From Harmothoe impar (lineage: Eukaryota; Annelida; Polychaeta; Phyllodocida; Polynoidae): 64,000 nucleotides of DNA. The stretch covers positions 20,079,166 through 20,143,165 of the forward strand of contig OX381717.1 of assembly GCA_947462335.1 (NCBI GenBank), in the 5' to 3' direction. Every line of letters begins with the position of its first letter. The first letter of the stretch is position 1. Shown here in pieces: positions 36,725 through 47,592 of this stretch. The notes below the pieces were generated by a model. It saw nothing but the letters and a program-made list of their open reading frames with translations, searched no databases and had not been told where the DNA came from. The position numbers and the translations under genes are program-made.

Positions 36725-38188
36725 AGTTCATTTGACACACTGGATCTCGCTTGTCAACTAGCTCTGCAAGGAGCTAGGGCTCAAGCTGAGCAATTGGTAA
36801 AAGAAAGTCGTTTGGCCGAATTAGAGAAAGTGGAGACTGCTAAAGCAGAACTCCTATCTAAAATGTCCAAAATGACTGAGGAGAATGAAGCCCTCAAACG
36901 ACAGTTGGGACAACGAGATGACATGGTAGCAACCTCTAGCAGAATAGTAGATGATTTGAGATTGAATATTGAAAAATCTCGTATGGAAAGTCAATTTTTA
37001 ATTGATGATCTCAAAGTCAAGTTGGATCGCAGTAAGGATATGGTCAGTTCCGCTGAACATAAGCTAACTGCTGCCAGGACTGAAATTAGTCTAAAAACCA
37101 AAATTATTCGGAAGTTAGAACACGAAATTGGTGGTCTAACAGAAGAATTTTCTAGCTACAGAAAGGAAGCTCAGCAGAACGATGACTTCTATGAAGAGTT
37201 GGCTGAGTTTTTCGAAGATTGCTATGAGATACCATTGTCAAGCTGGTACGACGAGAGTGTGTACAGGGTTGAACGGGGTTCTGCCCCTCTTCCCTTAGGA
37301 TTTGACGGTGATGCATACGCACAGAGGTTGAGAGCTGACTCCAGGGCTAGTAATACCCCTAGGAGTCCTCCACCTCCATCTACAGAGGACGAGACGAACC
37401 TGGCCGACTGCAGTTACGTGGCTGCCACCTCCATGGCCTGTGGGTCATCGGAGTTGGTTCCTGTGACGTCTGTTCCTGTGACGTCCGTTGCTGTGACGTC
37501 TGTTCCGGTGTCACCCGTCCCTGTGACATCTGTGGCTGTGACGTCTGTTCCTGTGTCACCTGTCTCGGTGACACCTGTTGCTGTGACGTCTACCTCTGTG
37601 TCGTCTGATGCTAAGACGATGCAGTATACTACAATGGGGGTGGACACAACCGTGTCTTCCTTTGAGACTATGGATACTCCAGCCGGGGTGTCCACTCTAG
37701 CGAGGATGGTGGTGAATGAACTGCAGACAGAGTCACATAACTCGACTCCTGTCTCAACACCAATACTCGACACCACCTCTTGTCAGTCACCTTACCAGAT
37801 AACGGAAAGTGAGACTAGAGAGGCGGTTCAGATACTGATGGAGCTGAACGATGCAATTGCAGAGGCTGACCTACGTCTGTCTATCCGTGATGCTGAGGCG
37901 CTTATGGCTCCTGAAAACGAACTTGAACAATCCATGATGGTGGATCCTCCAATGGACCTACCTGTGACGACTTGTTCTATGTCTGGGAACCATCGTCCAT
38001 CTACCCTGGACATTCCTGTATCCATGGCGAGTGTACCTATGGGTACTCAAGTGCATTTTCCTAACCCTGACGCTTTGCAGCTAGGGTCTGGGATGGACAT
38101 ATCCATTGAGATGAGTGACAATCGATCTAGTGAATGCATGTCTCCAGTGTCCAGAAATGAAGAACTTTTGCTGAGTGGCGAGTCATAA
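36725..38188 (+). CDS. Extra gypsy ORF, C-terminal coiled-coil piece
   Basis: The frame is the direct continuation of 34745-36724 after one TAA; the first internal ATG is at 36794 (464 residues). About 130 residues form a long coiled coil (ESRLAELEKVETAKAELLSK; EENEALKRQLGQRDDM). Next comes an acidic DDFYEELAEFFEDCYE segment, a 5-residue tandem repeat (VPVTSVPVTSVAVTS) and a Ser/Met-rich tail. The product could self-associate. Family unknown. The single nonsense codon suggests that an intact relative encodes one protein of over 1,100 residues. Confidence 0.6.
   Translation, partial: SSFDTLDLACQLALQGARAQAEQLVKESRLAELEKVETAKAELLSKMSKMTEENEALKRQLGQRDDMVATSSRIVDDLRLNIEKSRMESQFLIDDLKVKLDRSKDMVSSAEHKLTAARTEISLKTKIIRKLEHEIGGLTEEFSSYRKEAQQNDDFYEELAEFFEDCYEIPLSSWYDESVYRVERGSAPLPLGFDGDAYAQRLRADSRASNTPRSPPPPSTEDETNLADCSYVAATSMACGSSELVPVTSVPVTSVAVTSVPVSPVPVTSVAVTSVPVSPVSVTPVAVTSTSVSSDAKTMQYTTMGVDTTVSSFETMDTPAGVSTLARMVVNELQTESHNSTPVSTPILDTTSCQSPYQITESETREAVQILMELNDAIAEADLRLSIRDAEALMAPENELEQSMMVDPPMDLPVTTCSMSGNHRPSTLDIPVSMASVPMGTQVHFPNPDALQLGSGMDISIEMSDNRSSECMSPVSRNEELLLSGES
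37445..37605 (+). repeat. 15-bp coding minisatellite in the extra ORF
   Basis: Tandem GTGACGTCTGTTCCT-type units encode repeated P-V-T-S-V. Confidence 0.85.
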
Positions 38189-39691
38189 AAACTTTCCCAG
38201 TTGCAGCATATATGGAACCTCTACCATGTGTCGTCATCAAGGTTGAACTTTTGCAGTAGTGGGGTTATTAGTACACCACGGACCGTATGATGCTTTATAC
38301 CATAGACTATGGGTCACAGGATGACTATATATATATATATTTATAAAAGACTGAGATGACAAGAACAGTGGATCATTATCACCTATTTATTAAAAGACTT
38401 TGATATGATCTAGGTTTGCAGTTGTCGTCATATAAGAAACTGTTAAAACCATCACCAAAGAGTGTTCTATTTTTGCCATAAGACAGTATTTGTAAAACGG
38501 GTTCTGTTTGAGTTGACGACATGTGCTATAGGTATGATTATTGTATGCCGATTGTGATACTCTGAATTAACCGTCCAATGAGTAAAGGTATGAGGGACTG
38601 GATCCTGATGATACCTACTGAGATGAAAGGTTGCTTGACTGCATTCGTACTATGTGTAGATCTGTGGTAATAACATATCAATGAACCTGAAAAACGTAAA
38701 ATTTATTCAGGTACTGAGAGTGGAAATTGCGTAAGTTGTTATGGAGATCCGTAGGCTCCCGTTGATTACTTTCAGAAGGAAGGTATCGAGTGAGGAGCCG
38801 GATCATTCTATTTTTCAGCTTGCTGCGTTTTTGATCTTTGAACTAAGTGTGGAGACTAATTCTCCCTGAAACGTTGAAATATGTTACCATGACACTTGAT
38901 CTGATTGCTTTCAGCATTCCTATATGGAGAATGTCACTTGTGTTATTGTGTAGAGTACGCCAAAAAGGACACCTATGTGACCATGGTGCATAAGGTTTTG
39001 GAGTCCTTGATTGGATTGAAACTGCATTTACCGGATCTACGCTATATGTTCATTTATTCCAAAAATATTGATCTTTCAAACCTTACTCTGGCACGTAAAG
39101 CGAGTGAGTCTATTCAAATAGACGGGTTGGGTCAAGGTTTACTATAAAGTCGACACTTGCCACCTTTTTGTTTCCAATATGTCTCGTACTGAAAATTGGT
39201 AACTTTTAAGGAGAAGTGCTCATATTTTGATCTGTATGTATACGATACCTGTTGTAACAAATCGTTTTCGATGAGACATGGTTAGTATACGATAAATATG
39301 TCTTAAAGGTTTTATATATTTTTTTATGATATATAGTCAAGTTTGTTTTATAGGGCTTGACTGGCTGTGTGGAGTTTATCCTCTTAGTCCCATAAATCAT
39401 GACTGTTATTGAAGGATGATACTCGATTATTGTGTAACTGGATCCTGATGGTTGATATGATTGACGTTAATATCAAAAAGGATGAATACATATCTATGAT
39501 ACCCAAGAAATATATTAGTGGTTCTGATAGAAAGAGTTACGCTTGCCTCCACTATGTATGTGTTTGGAGACAATAAATTTGTTTTTTTTGGGTTGTTTGG
39601 AGATAAAATTTGTCATTGTATCAAGGTAGTATAATAATACTGCACTTAGTGCTGCTATTTAGACGCTGTGATATTGTCTGAAGGGGGGTAG
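38189..39691 (+). other. 3' non-coding region of the gypsy element
   Basis: About 1.5 kb between the extra ORF and the 3' LTR with no supported ORF. An 80-codon frame at 38905-39147 has no recognisable features. The region ends in the polypurine stretch AAGGGGGG at 39681-39688. Confidence 0.6.
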
Positions 39692-40469
39692 TGTAGTGGG
39701 TCGCCGCTGTACTATTTCTATGGAACCAGTTGGAGTTATATTTGGTATATGTGTTGTCGTGTATCCAGGCCGCACTCCTGTCTACTGCCGAGTATAAGGT
39801 TATATAAGCCCACCTGAGGAATGGTGGAGCGTGGCCTGGTTATGTGCATTGAGCCGTGACCGCCACGTGTCACCCGACATATCTCGGGTACAGAGTCGGC
39901 TCGGATGCACCGGCGCATGGTTACCCGGAGTTCCTCGGGAACTCAAGTGTTTACGAGTAATGGAGAGAATTACATAACGACCAGTACATAAGACCTGGGG
40001 TTCTGCTAATCGAGGACCCAGTCTTGCTGCGCACTTCGGCCAGCTTGACTGCTCCACAACAGAGCTTCCCCGAACTCTGTTGTACCTTTTAGGCCTAGTC
40101 CTGTCGCTGCTTCCACCTTGGTCACCCTGCGTCTTTCTCTGTTCCACCCTCTGGGGGAACTAGAGGAGATAGACGCATTGGTGTACAACTCCGGGTACAG
40201 AACTCCCTCTGTGGAGTCTGATCCAAGTGGAGTTAACCAAGATGGAAGAGAGCCTTGGAACTCGGGAATTATGTACTAGACCGTGAGCGTATACCTCCTG
40301 TATGTTCATATGACCACTGGTGTTCAGAAGCCTATTTTGATTATTGCTATCCGTCTGTATGATTACGAGCCGTATGTCAGAATGAATAAAGTGTAATTTC
40401 TGAACAACCTATTTTCGAATCTGGAGTTTTTCATAGCAGATGTCTATCTCAGAATAGCCAACAGCTACA
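39692..40469 (+). repeat. 3' LTR of the gypsy element
   Basis: 778 bases, collinear with 25664-26441; about five substitutions seen by eye and no length change. Confidence 0.95.
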
Positions 40470-42035
40470 GTATAGTAAAAAGGGCCCCCTGAAAGCCAAG
40501 ATTTTGCGTTTGCATTGGAAACAATACGCTATGGCAGTGCGCCTCCAGAAAGTGCTGGCAGTCCTAAGGATATATGCCAATGTGAGACTAGCGCAAAAAA
40601 TGGATTGGGAGTGTCAGACACTGTCTAGCAACCAGAGATGATTAGTTTTGGCAATGCTGACTTTAATTAAAAGGATAGTGCTACAAGAACATAGTAAGAA
40701 ATCATTGCTGTTACAACATACCTATGAAAAAAAACATCTGACGTGTCTAGTCTATGCAGTCCACTCAATATCATTAATCAATCGGCTGACTGTATTATAC
40801 TTTAGATCTAGCACCTGCCTGATTACATTCTAATTTGATCCTTGATACATGATGACAGAAAATGTATTTTTGATGATGGTGCACTCTACATAATAGATGG
40901 AGATGGAGGAAGTAATAACGTTGTTCCTCACCAAAAAAATCATTTGATGAATAAATACACGTTTACAATTCAAATGAAACGAAAATACTCATCTGTCCCT
41001 CCAACTCACCATGTCTACGAAAATGCCATAATACTCTAATACTACAATGTTTCACAACTAGCCAAAGACATAGCCATATCAAAAATACTTTATCATTTGT
41101 GCCTGCTCCATATTAGAGGCATGACGTTTTTGACATTAGCGAAATCCATATAGGTTTGACCTGCCCCTCAGTTGTCCATGAAGCCAAAAATTAGACAGTT
41201 GCTGAAACTTTCTAAGGATAGTTCCACTGAACCTAAAAGCATGAATAAATAGAATGATTTGAGCCGTAAAAACTGGCAAATGGAGCATTGAGGGAGCTTA
41301 TGGTTAAAAAAAAAAGTATTTTAGTCTGTCTGTAATTAGCAAACTGACCCCTAGAGGCCTACAGTAACTAGTTCCGCAAACTGCCATAGATGGCCCCACT
41401 GCATCGGGATATTACCAAGCCATTATTCATTTTGGTCCTCAACCAGACCAAGCTATGCATGAGGCTAACACCAGGGTGAGTTGTCATTCCACCCTCCCTT
41501 AGATATAACCCAATGGCTGCTCAGGCCAACATGTCTACTTTTACTTGGATGCTGTTCTGTTATTCTTGTAACTATAGCAACATATTTGATCTTCGCTGAG
41601 AGCTATTCAGCCTCTGATCCTATGCCAAGTTCCTGATAACCTAACAGAATCTGCCACCTTGACCAAATCTACTTTTTTGGATACCTTTATATATCTTTAC
41701 ATTCCCCAATCTACCCACAGACAGTCTTCAAACTTTAAACAAAGCTAGCAGTGCATCATGTATTCGTGTCTTTATGGAGCTCGGTCAGAAATGATTGATA
41801 ACTTAGAGCAGACAGTCCCCAGGTTGCAGATAAACCTGAATCACACATCGTAATGAGAATTGGTAGCGCCACCAATTCGCACTTCACAGCATAGTGTGAA
41901 TTGGTGGCGCTACCATTTAACTGGTCAACCTTAAGATATTTATTTAAAAATTATCTCTACTGTACACTATGGCTCTGGAGGCTTCGGATTAGAGGACAAG
42001 TTTCAATATTCCCAATATCCAAACAAACAATCCCT
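40470..42035. other. Gene-free stretch with a hairpin
   Basis: No coding region is supported. A near-perfect hairpin lies at 41858-41918: two 26-base arms around GGTAGCGCCACC and GGTGGCGCTACC with a 9-base loop. Confidence 0.55.
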
Positions 42036-42957
42036 CCCAGGTAGAAAAAAATCATGATAAATATCATGATTTTATCGTGTTGCGATAATCATGCGTTTTT
42101 CACGGAAATCATGATTTGTAAAACACCATTTATCATGACAATTAGCATGATATATCATGATTACTATCACGATAAACCATAAAACAAGGTGATTAACCGC
42201 AGTAGATTTGCCATGATTTATCATATTTTATCATGAGTTATTATGCTTGATGATGATGATATAATCATGGTTTATCATTATATAATCATAATAATTATGA
42301 TGATACATCATGGTCTTAAAATCGTGATTTCCGTACAAAAACTATGATTTATTTAATATGATATTTATCATGATTTATCATACTTAAACATGATTAATGG
42401 ATCATAATTTAATTGCTATGAATATAATGATATATCATGTTATCAAAAATCATGATTTCCGTGAAAAACGCATAATTATTTCAACACAATAAAATCATGA
42501 TTTATTATGTTTTATCATGATATTATGTATCATCATTCAATCATTATAAATATCATGATATATCATGTTTTAAAGTCATGATTTCCATGGATTTTTTTTT
42601 CAAATTTAAGATGATATTCATCGTGATTTATCTTACTTTGTCATGATATATATGTATTATGATTTAATTGTGATAAATATCATGATATATAATGATTTAT
42701 TGTATTCTATTCAGGGAGTTAGGATGACATCATTTGAAGACCATCAAATTTAATGCTTGGTAGTAGGGCAGCTCTTCAGTAGATAGGTGCAGGTAGTAGA
42801 CAGGTAGGAAGTAGGCAGGTGCAGGCAGGAGGTGTGTTCCCATGGTCAGGCAGCAGTGGACTGTGGAGCTCACACTGCACCCCCATTATATAGGGGGTGC
42901 AGTACTGCATTGACCACCATGGAGTGTACATGGGGAGTACTTTATATTTTACTTAAT

Positions 42958-43370
42958 AACCTGTAGCCGGCCCTGGGACAGTTAGGGGCGGGGGGAAGCA
43001 CTGGGGTGGCTTGTAGCCGGCCCTGGGACAGGTAGGGGCGTAGGGAGCACTGGGATGGCTTGTAGCCGGCCCTGGGACAGGTAGGAGCGGGGGGAAGCAC
43101 TGGGGTGGCTTGTAGCCGGCCCTGGGGCAGGTAGGAGCGAGGGGAAGCACTGGGGTGGCTTGTAGCCGGCCCTGGGGCAGATAGAGCCGGGTAGGAAGCA
43201 CTGGGGTGGCTTGTAGCCGGCCCTGGGGCAGGTAGAGGCGGGGGAAGCACTGGGGTGGCTTGTAGCCGGCCCTGGGGCAGGTAGAGGCGGGGGAAGCACT
43301 GGGATGGCTTGTAGCCGGCCCTGGGACAGGTAGGAGCGGGGGGAAGCACTGGGGTGGTAGTGGGGGGCAA
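42958..43370 (+). repeat. About 50-bp minisatellite, 8 copies
   Basis: Tandem units containing TGTAGCCGGCCCTGGGACAG and AAGCACTGGGGTGGCT. Confidence 0.9.
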
Positions 43371-43659
43371 TTGTCACATTTACTAGATCCCGTGGGATTT
43401 TCATGGTTATGGTACTTTTTCAAATGGAATGTATGTATAAAAGGATGCTAAAGCTCCATTTTTGATTTTTACTATAATATGAGCAATTTTTATGACAGTT
43501 AAGTTAATTAGTGTAATTAAAGCTTAGGGGGGCTCTAGCTGTCTCTTTAGAAAATAGAGCTATCAGTTTTCTAACTATACCTACCCCCCCCCCCCCCCTC
43601 CAAATCAACTATAGTTGAAGGTAGGGCCCGGTAGCATACACTTTGCTGGCCATGGGAAA

Positions 43660-44620
43660 AGTAGGGCCGGGTAGGATGCTTCCTATGGGCGGGGTAGGCT
43701 AGGTAGAGAAGCCCTACACCTGCCTCAGTCACCCACCACCTCCCACAGCTTCCTAGGGGCGGGGTAGGCCGTCTAGAGAAGCCCTACACCTTCCACAGTC
43801 GCCCACCACCTCCCACAGTTTTCTAGGGGCGGGGGGGGGGGGTACACAAGCCCTACACCTTCCACAGTCGCCCACAGCTTTCTAGGGGTGGAGTAGGCCG
43901 GCTATAGTAGAGAAGCCCTACACCTGCCACAGTCGCCCACCACCTGCCACAGCTTTGTAGGGGCGGAGTACGATGGGTAAAGAAGCCCTACACCTTCCAA
44001 AGTCGCCCACCACCTCCCACAGCTTTCTAGGGGCGGAGCAGGCCGGCTAGAGAAGCCCTACACCTGCCACAGTCGCCCACCACCTGCCACAGCTTTGTAG
44101 GGGCGGAGTAGGCCGGGTACACAAGCCCTACACCTTCCACGGTCACCAACCATCTCCCACAGCTTTCTAGGGGCGGAGTACCTCGGGTACAGAAGCCATA
44201 CACCTTCCAAAGTCGCCCACCACCTCCCACAGCTTTAGGGGCGGAGTAGGCCGGCTAGAGAAGCCCTACACCTGCCACAGTCGCCCACCACCTCCCACAG
44301 CTTTCTTGGGGCGGAGTAGGCCGGGTACACAAGCCCTACACCTTCAACAGTCACCAACCATCTCCCACAGCTTTCTAGGGGCGGAGTACCTCGGGTACAG
44401 AAGCCATACACCTTCCGAAGTTGCCCACCACCTCCCACAGCTTTCTAGGGGCGGAGTAGGCCGGGCTTTGTAGGGGCCCTACACCTTCCACAGTCACCCA
44501 CCATCTCCCACAGCTTTCTAGGGGCGGAGTACCTCGGGTACAGAAGCCATACACCTTCCAAAGTCGCCCACCACCTCCCACAGCTTTCTAGGGGCGGAGT
44601 ACGACGGGTACAGGGTCCCC
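43660..44620 (+). repeat. About 70-bp minisatellite with about 208-bp higher-order period
   Basis: Units contain TTCTAGGGGCGGAGTAGGCC and CCACCACCTCCCACAG. Sets of three units recur at an interval of about 208 bases between 44,027 and 44,440. Confidence 0.88.
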
Positions 44621-45280
44621 TAGCTCCCCTGGTTAGTCTCACGGGTTGAACCCTCCAAGAAGCCTTAAAATAATACATAATAACGGGATCAGGGTCCCCC
44701 GGCTCCTCTGGTTAGTATCACAGGTTGAACCCCTACTGAAGAAGCCTTACAATAATGTATAATAACAGGTTCTCTAATTCCCTGTTTAGTATCACAGATT
44801 GTACCTACCTGGAACAACATATTTGAATATTCCTATTGGAGGCTGAGCTATGGTCTTTTAACCGAAATAACAAAGTAAATGATTTTAAAATGAACATTCT
44901 AAGGTCAGATACAAGAAATATAAAATCATGATAAAAAATGTTTCCTCTCTCAGTGCTAAAAATCATGATCAGGTAAGATGATAAATCATGTTTTTCCTAT
45001 CTATGAAAGAGATCATACTAAATCATGATATATCTTGATTAATCATGGTCAAATAAGATCATGGTAAATCATGTTTTACCTCTCAATGGGTAAAATCATG
45101 ATAAATCATGGTATTTTATGATTAATTATGGTAAGATTAAATCATGATAAATCATGTTTTCCCTCTCATTGGGTGAGATCATGATAAATCATATTATTAT
45201 ACGATATGGGCGCACACCGACCATTTTAGGTGATATTCGCGTTCTGATATTGCTGCATAGCGCACACTTGGGAGGGTGAA

Positions 45281-45361
45281 ATCGTTCTGATATTCTGGAT
45301 ATCAGAACGATTCTGAATTCCCCATTCAGAATCGTTCTGATATCCAGAATATCAGAACGAT
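45281..45361. repeat. Perfect hairpin with 38-bp arms
   Basis: Arms 45281-45318 and 45324-45361 are exact reverse complements around a 5-base loop (TCCCC). Each arm also contains a smaller palindrome (TCGTTCTGATAT / ATATCAGAACGA). Confidence 0.93.
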
Positions 45362-45394
45362 TCTGAATGGGAATCGGCAGCCATAAAATCCGAG

Positions 45395-45466
45395 GTTCTA
45401 TGGAGACTCGAACACGCTACATCAAGACTTGAAGTCCGATGTGCTAACCACCACGCCGTGAAGGCG
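45395..45466 (-). repeat. tRNA-like sequence (pseudo-tRNA or SINE head)
   Basis: On the minus strand GGCGTGGTGGTTAGCACATC resembles an A box and CGTGTTCGAGTCTC a B box, with an ACTTCAAGT anticodon arm. Acceptor pairing is poor. Confidence 0.45.
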
Positions 45467-45489
45467 CTGGTAGAGGTAGGTGGCGAAAC

Positions 45490-45670
45490 AAGGAGTCTAC
45501 AGGCGGATTTCCAGCCCTGTACGACCATTATTTACCGAGTTACAGAAGAAAAGGCATTTTTTGGTCTAGTTTCTTTGAAAATCCAAATTTTTTTCTAATT
45601 TCTTTTTTACTATAAAGGTAGAAGTTGGACTTTACTTAGCCTTTCGTTAAAATAATTCTAGGGACTTTTT
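45490..45670. repeat. Dispersed repeat shared with the foldback element at 14511-16205
   Basis: AGGAGTCTACAGGCGGAT, a TTTACCGAGTTACAGAAGAA stretch and GGTAGAAGTTGGAC recur in the same order as at 15,080-15,270 and, inverted, 15,600-15,790. Confidence 0.8.
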
Positions 45671-45712
45671 TTAACATAGAAATAGGCATTTTGAAAAAGG
45701 TTCGTTTCCACC

Positions 45713-45788
45713 CGACCTCTCTCAGGCTTGAACCGGGGACCTCTGGCGTGCGAGCCATAAGCGCTAACCGCTCGGCCACAGCAGACAT
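45713..45788 (-). repeat. tRNA-like sequence (Ser/Leu-type A box)
   Basis: On the minus strand TGTGGCCGAGCGGTTAGCGC is a good A box and CCCGGTTCAAGCC a good B box, but the terminal seven bases do not pair. It is a probable tRNA-derived SINE. Confidence 0.5.
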
Positions 45789-46057
45789 GGTACAAAGGAG
45801 GGGAAACGCTGGTTAGGCTCTAGTCTATCTAACGAATGCGCCCCGCGCTCAGGTACCAAAGCCTTTTTGTATCGCGTCCTCTCATTGGCTGTCCCGTTTT
45901 AACTCCACCAATCAGCGAGCAGGTTGGTAGGATGTCAAAATCAACATGGCGCCCACCTTGCTCGATCTAGTCTGCTTAAATATCCTTCAAAATGGCGAAA
46001 TTAGGACGAATTTAAGGTAATTAAAGACATTTGAATGGAAATATCGTATAATAAACC

Positions 46058-46182
46058 TAATAATATATGAATATCCCCGAACTTAGGGTGTGTATTCATG
46101 AATAACAAACCTCGGTGCTACGCACCTCGGTTCGTTATTCAAGTATACACACCCTGCGTTCGGGGATATCCATACATTATTG
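46058..46182. mobile_element. 125-bp palindromic MITE
   Basis: The arms fold around GGTGCTACGCACC at 46114-46126. Matching parts include GAATATCCCCGAAC, CCTCGG and GTGTGTAT with their complements. Confidence 0.75.
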
Positions 46183-47535
46183 GTTAAATACACAATGATT
46201 AATCATGATCAGGTAAGATCATGATAAATCATGTTTTTCCTATCTATGAGAGAGATCATACTAAATCATGATATATTATGATTGATCATGGTCAAATAAA
46301 ATCATGATAAATCATGTTTTCCCTCTCAATGGGTAAAATCATGATAAATTATGTTATATTATGATGAATTATGGTAAGATTAAATGATGATAAATCATGT
46401 TTTTCCTATCTATGGGAGAATTATGATGTATTGTGATTAAATCATGGTCAAATAAAATTGTGATAAATTATGTTTTATCTCTCAATGGATAAAATCATGA
46501 TAAATGATGATAAATTATTTTTAAATATGGTTAGGTAAAATCATGATAAATCATGTTCCCCTCTCAGAAGGTTAGATCATGATAAAGTATGATTTATATT
46601 GATATATCATGACAGAAGAAAACATGATTAATAAAGATTTCCCCTCTCAAGAGGTAATATCATGATAAAGTCTGATTTATCATGATAGAAGAAAACATGA
46701 TTTATCATGACTTTGCCACGCAGGAGGTAAGAACATGTTATATTATGATAAATTATATTAATCATTGTAAGAGAAAACATGATTAATCATGATTTATTAT
46801 GATAGATCATGATATATCATGGTTCAATATGATAAATTATGATATTTATCATGATATTTTTCTACCTGGGCTACTCTTTGGTTCCCCATGCAGTAGTCCT
46901 GCAAACTCCAAAACAGACACATCCCAGGGAAATCTAACTTTAATCAACCTGACATTCAATTCATCTTTAAATATGTGATGATATTTCAATTCAGTCAATT
47001 TTGATGAATGAAGTGTATGTATTGATCACATCAAATATAGATCTAGACTGTATAACGAAAAGGATTTAAAGAAGGTGATTATAACAGGGTATGTGTGATG
47101 AACAATAGATGGGTTTAAATGAAATGTTGAGTTTAAAACAGTTCACTGTTTTAAACTCACCATTCAAATCTGAAATGTTGAGTTTAAAACAGTTTACTGC
47201 ATGGACTTATATACAACTGTTTTCAATACAGATTTGAAATATCCAACTGCCCTCTAGATGCATTCAATTTAATTGGGCGTACATAATCATAATTCATAGA
47301 TTGGATTGATAAAAAAAATTGTTTACCTTGTTTGGAAAAGTGTGTCACCCAAAAGTACTATAAATCTAAGAGAAGCACAAAAAATCGCTAAAAGTCGGAT
47401 GGGGGGCGAATTTCAGGGAAGCCTAGAAATGGAATCTAATAACAAGGAGCTGGAAAAGTGTTTTGACATTTGACAGTTTCAAAACCAACTGTGCAGGAAC
47501 TAATGCAGACGGCGGCAAGCACAGAACTGACCTCT

Positions 47536-47592
<57 letters not shown>

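Larger units (their letters stand above)
25664..40469 (+). mobile_element. Ty3/gypsy-type LTR retrotransposon, 14,806 bp, defective
   Basis: Two 778-bp LTRs (25664-26441 and 39692-40469) start TGTAG and end CTACA. A primer-binding-like TGGTGCCGTGACC (26443-26455) follows the left LTR, and a polypurine AAGGGGGG precedes the right LTR. The order Gag, protease, RT, RNase H, integrase is that of Ty3/gypsy. The LTRs differ at about five positions by eye, which indicates recent insertion. No clear target duplication is seen (GTAG versus GTAT). An extra large ORF region follows Pol. An integrase deletion and breaks in the extra ORF make this copy non-autonomous. Confidence 0.93.
42036..46870. mobile_element. 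4.8 kb foldback element with TCATGA-rich subterminal arrays
   Basis: The ends are CCCAGGTAGAAAAA...ATCATGATAAATATCATGAT and the complementary form at 46,835-46,870. About 650 bases at the left (42,050-42,690) and two right-hand blocks (44,930-45,200 and 46,190-46,860) consist of degenerate ATCATGATAAATCATG units. Between them are minisatellites, a perfect hairpin, a MITE and tRNA-like sequence. No transposase frame is visible; it resembles a composite non-autonomous foldback transposon. Confidence 0.7.

Noticed and set aside
34745..38188. Envelope gene of an errantivirus-like element
   Set aside because: No signal peptide, transmembrane segment, furin-like site or fusion-peptide pattern; cysteines are in finger-like clusters.
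45713..45788. Functional tRNA genes
   Set aside because: A and B boxes are good, but acceptor stems do not pair and anticodon loops are irregular; treated as SINE or pseudo-tRNA. The same applies to 12216-12820 and 45395-45466.
42050..46860. CRISPR-like arrays
   Set aside because: Units are degenerate, directly adjacent and without unique spacers, in a eukaryotic context.
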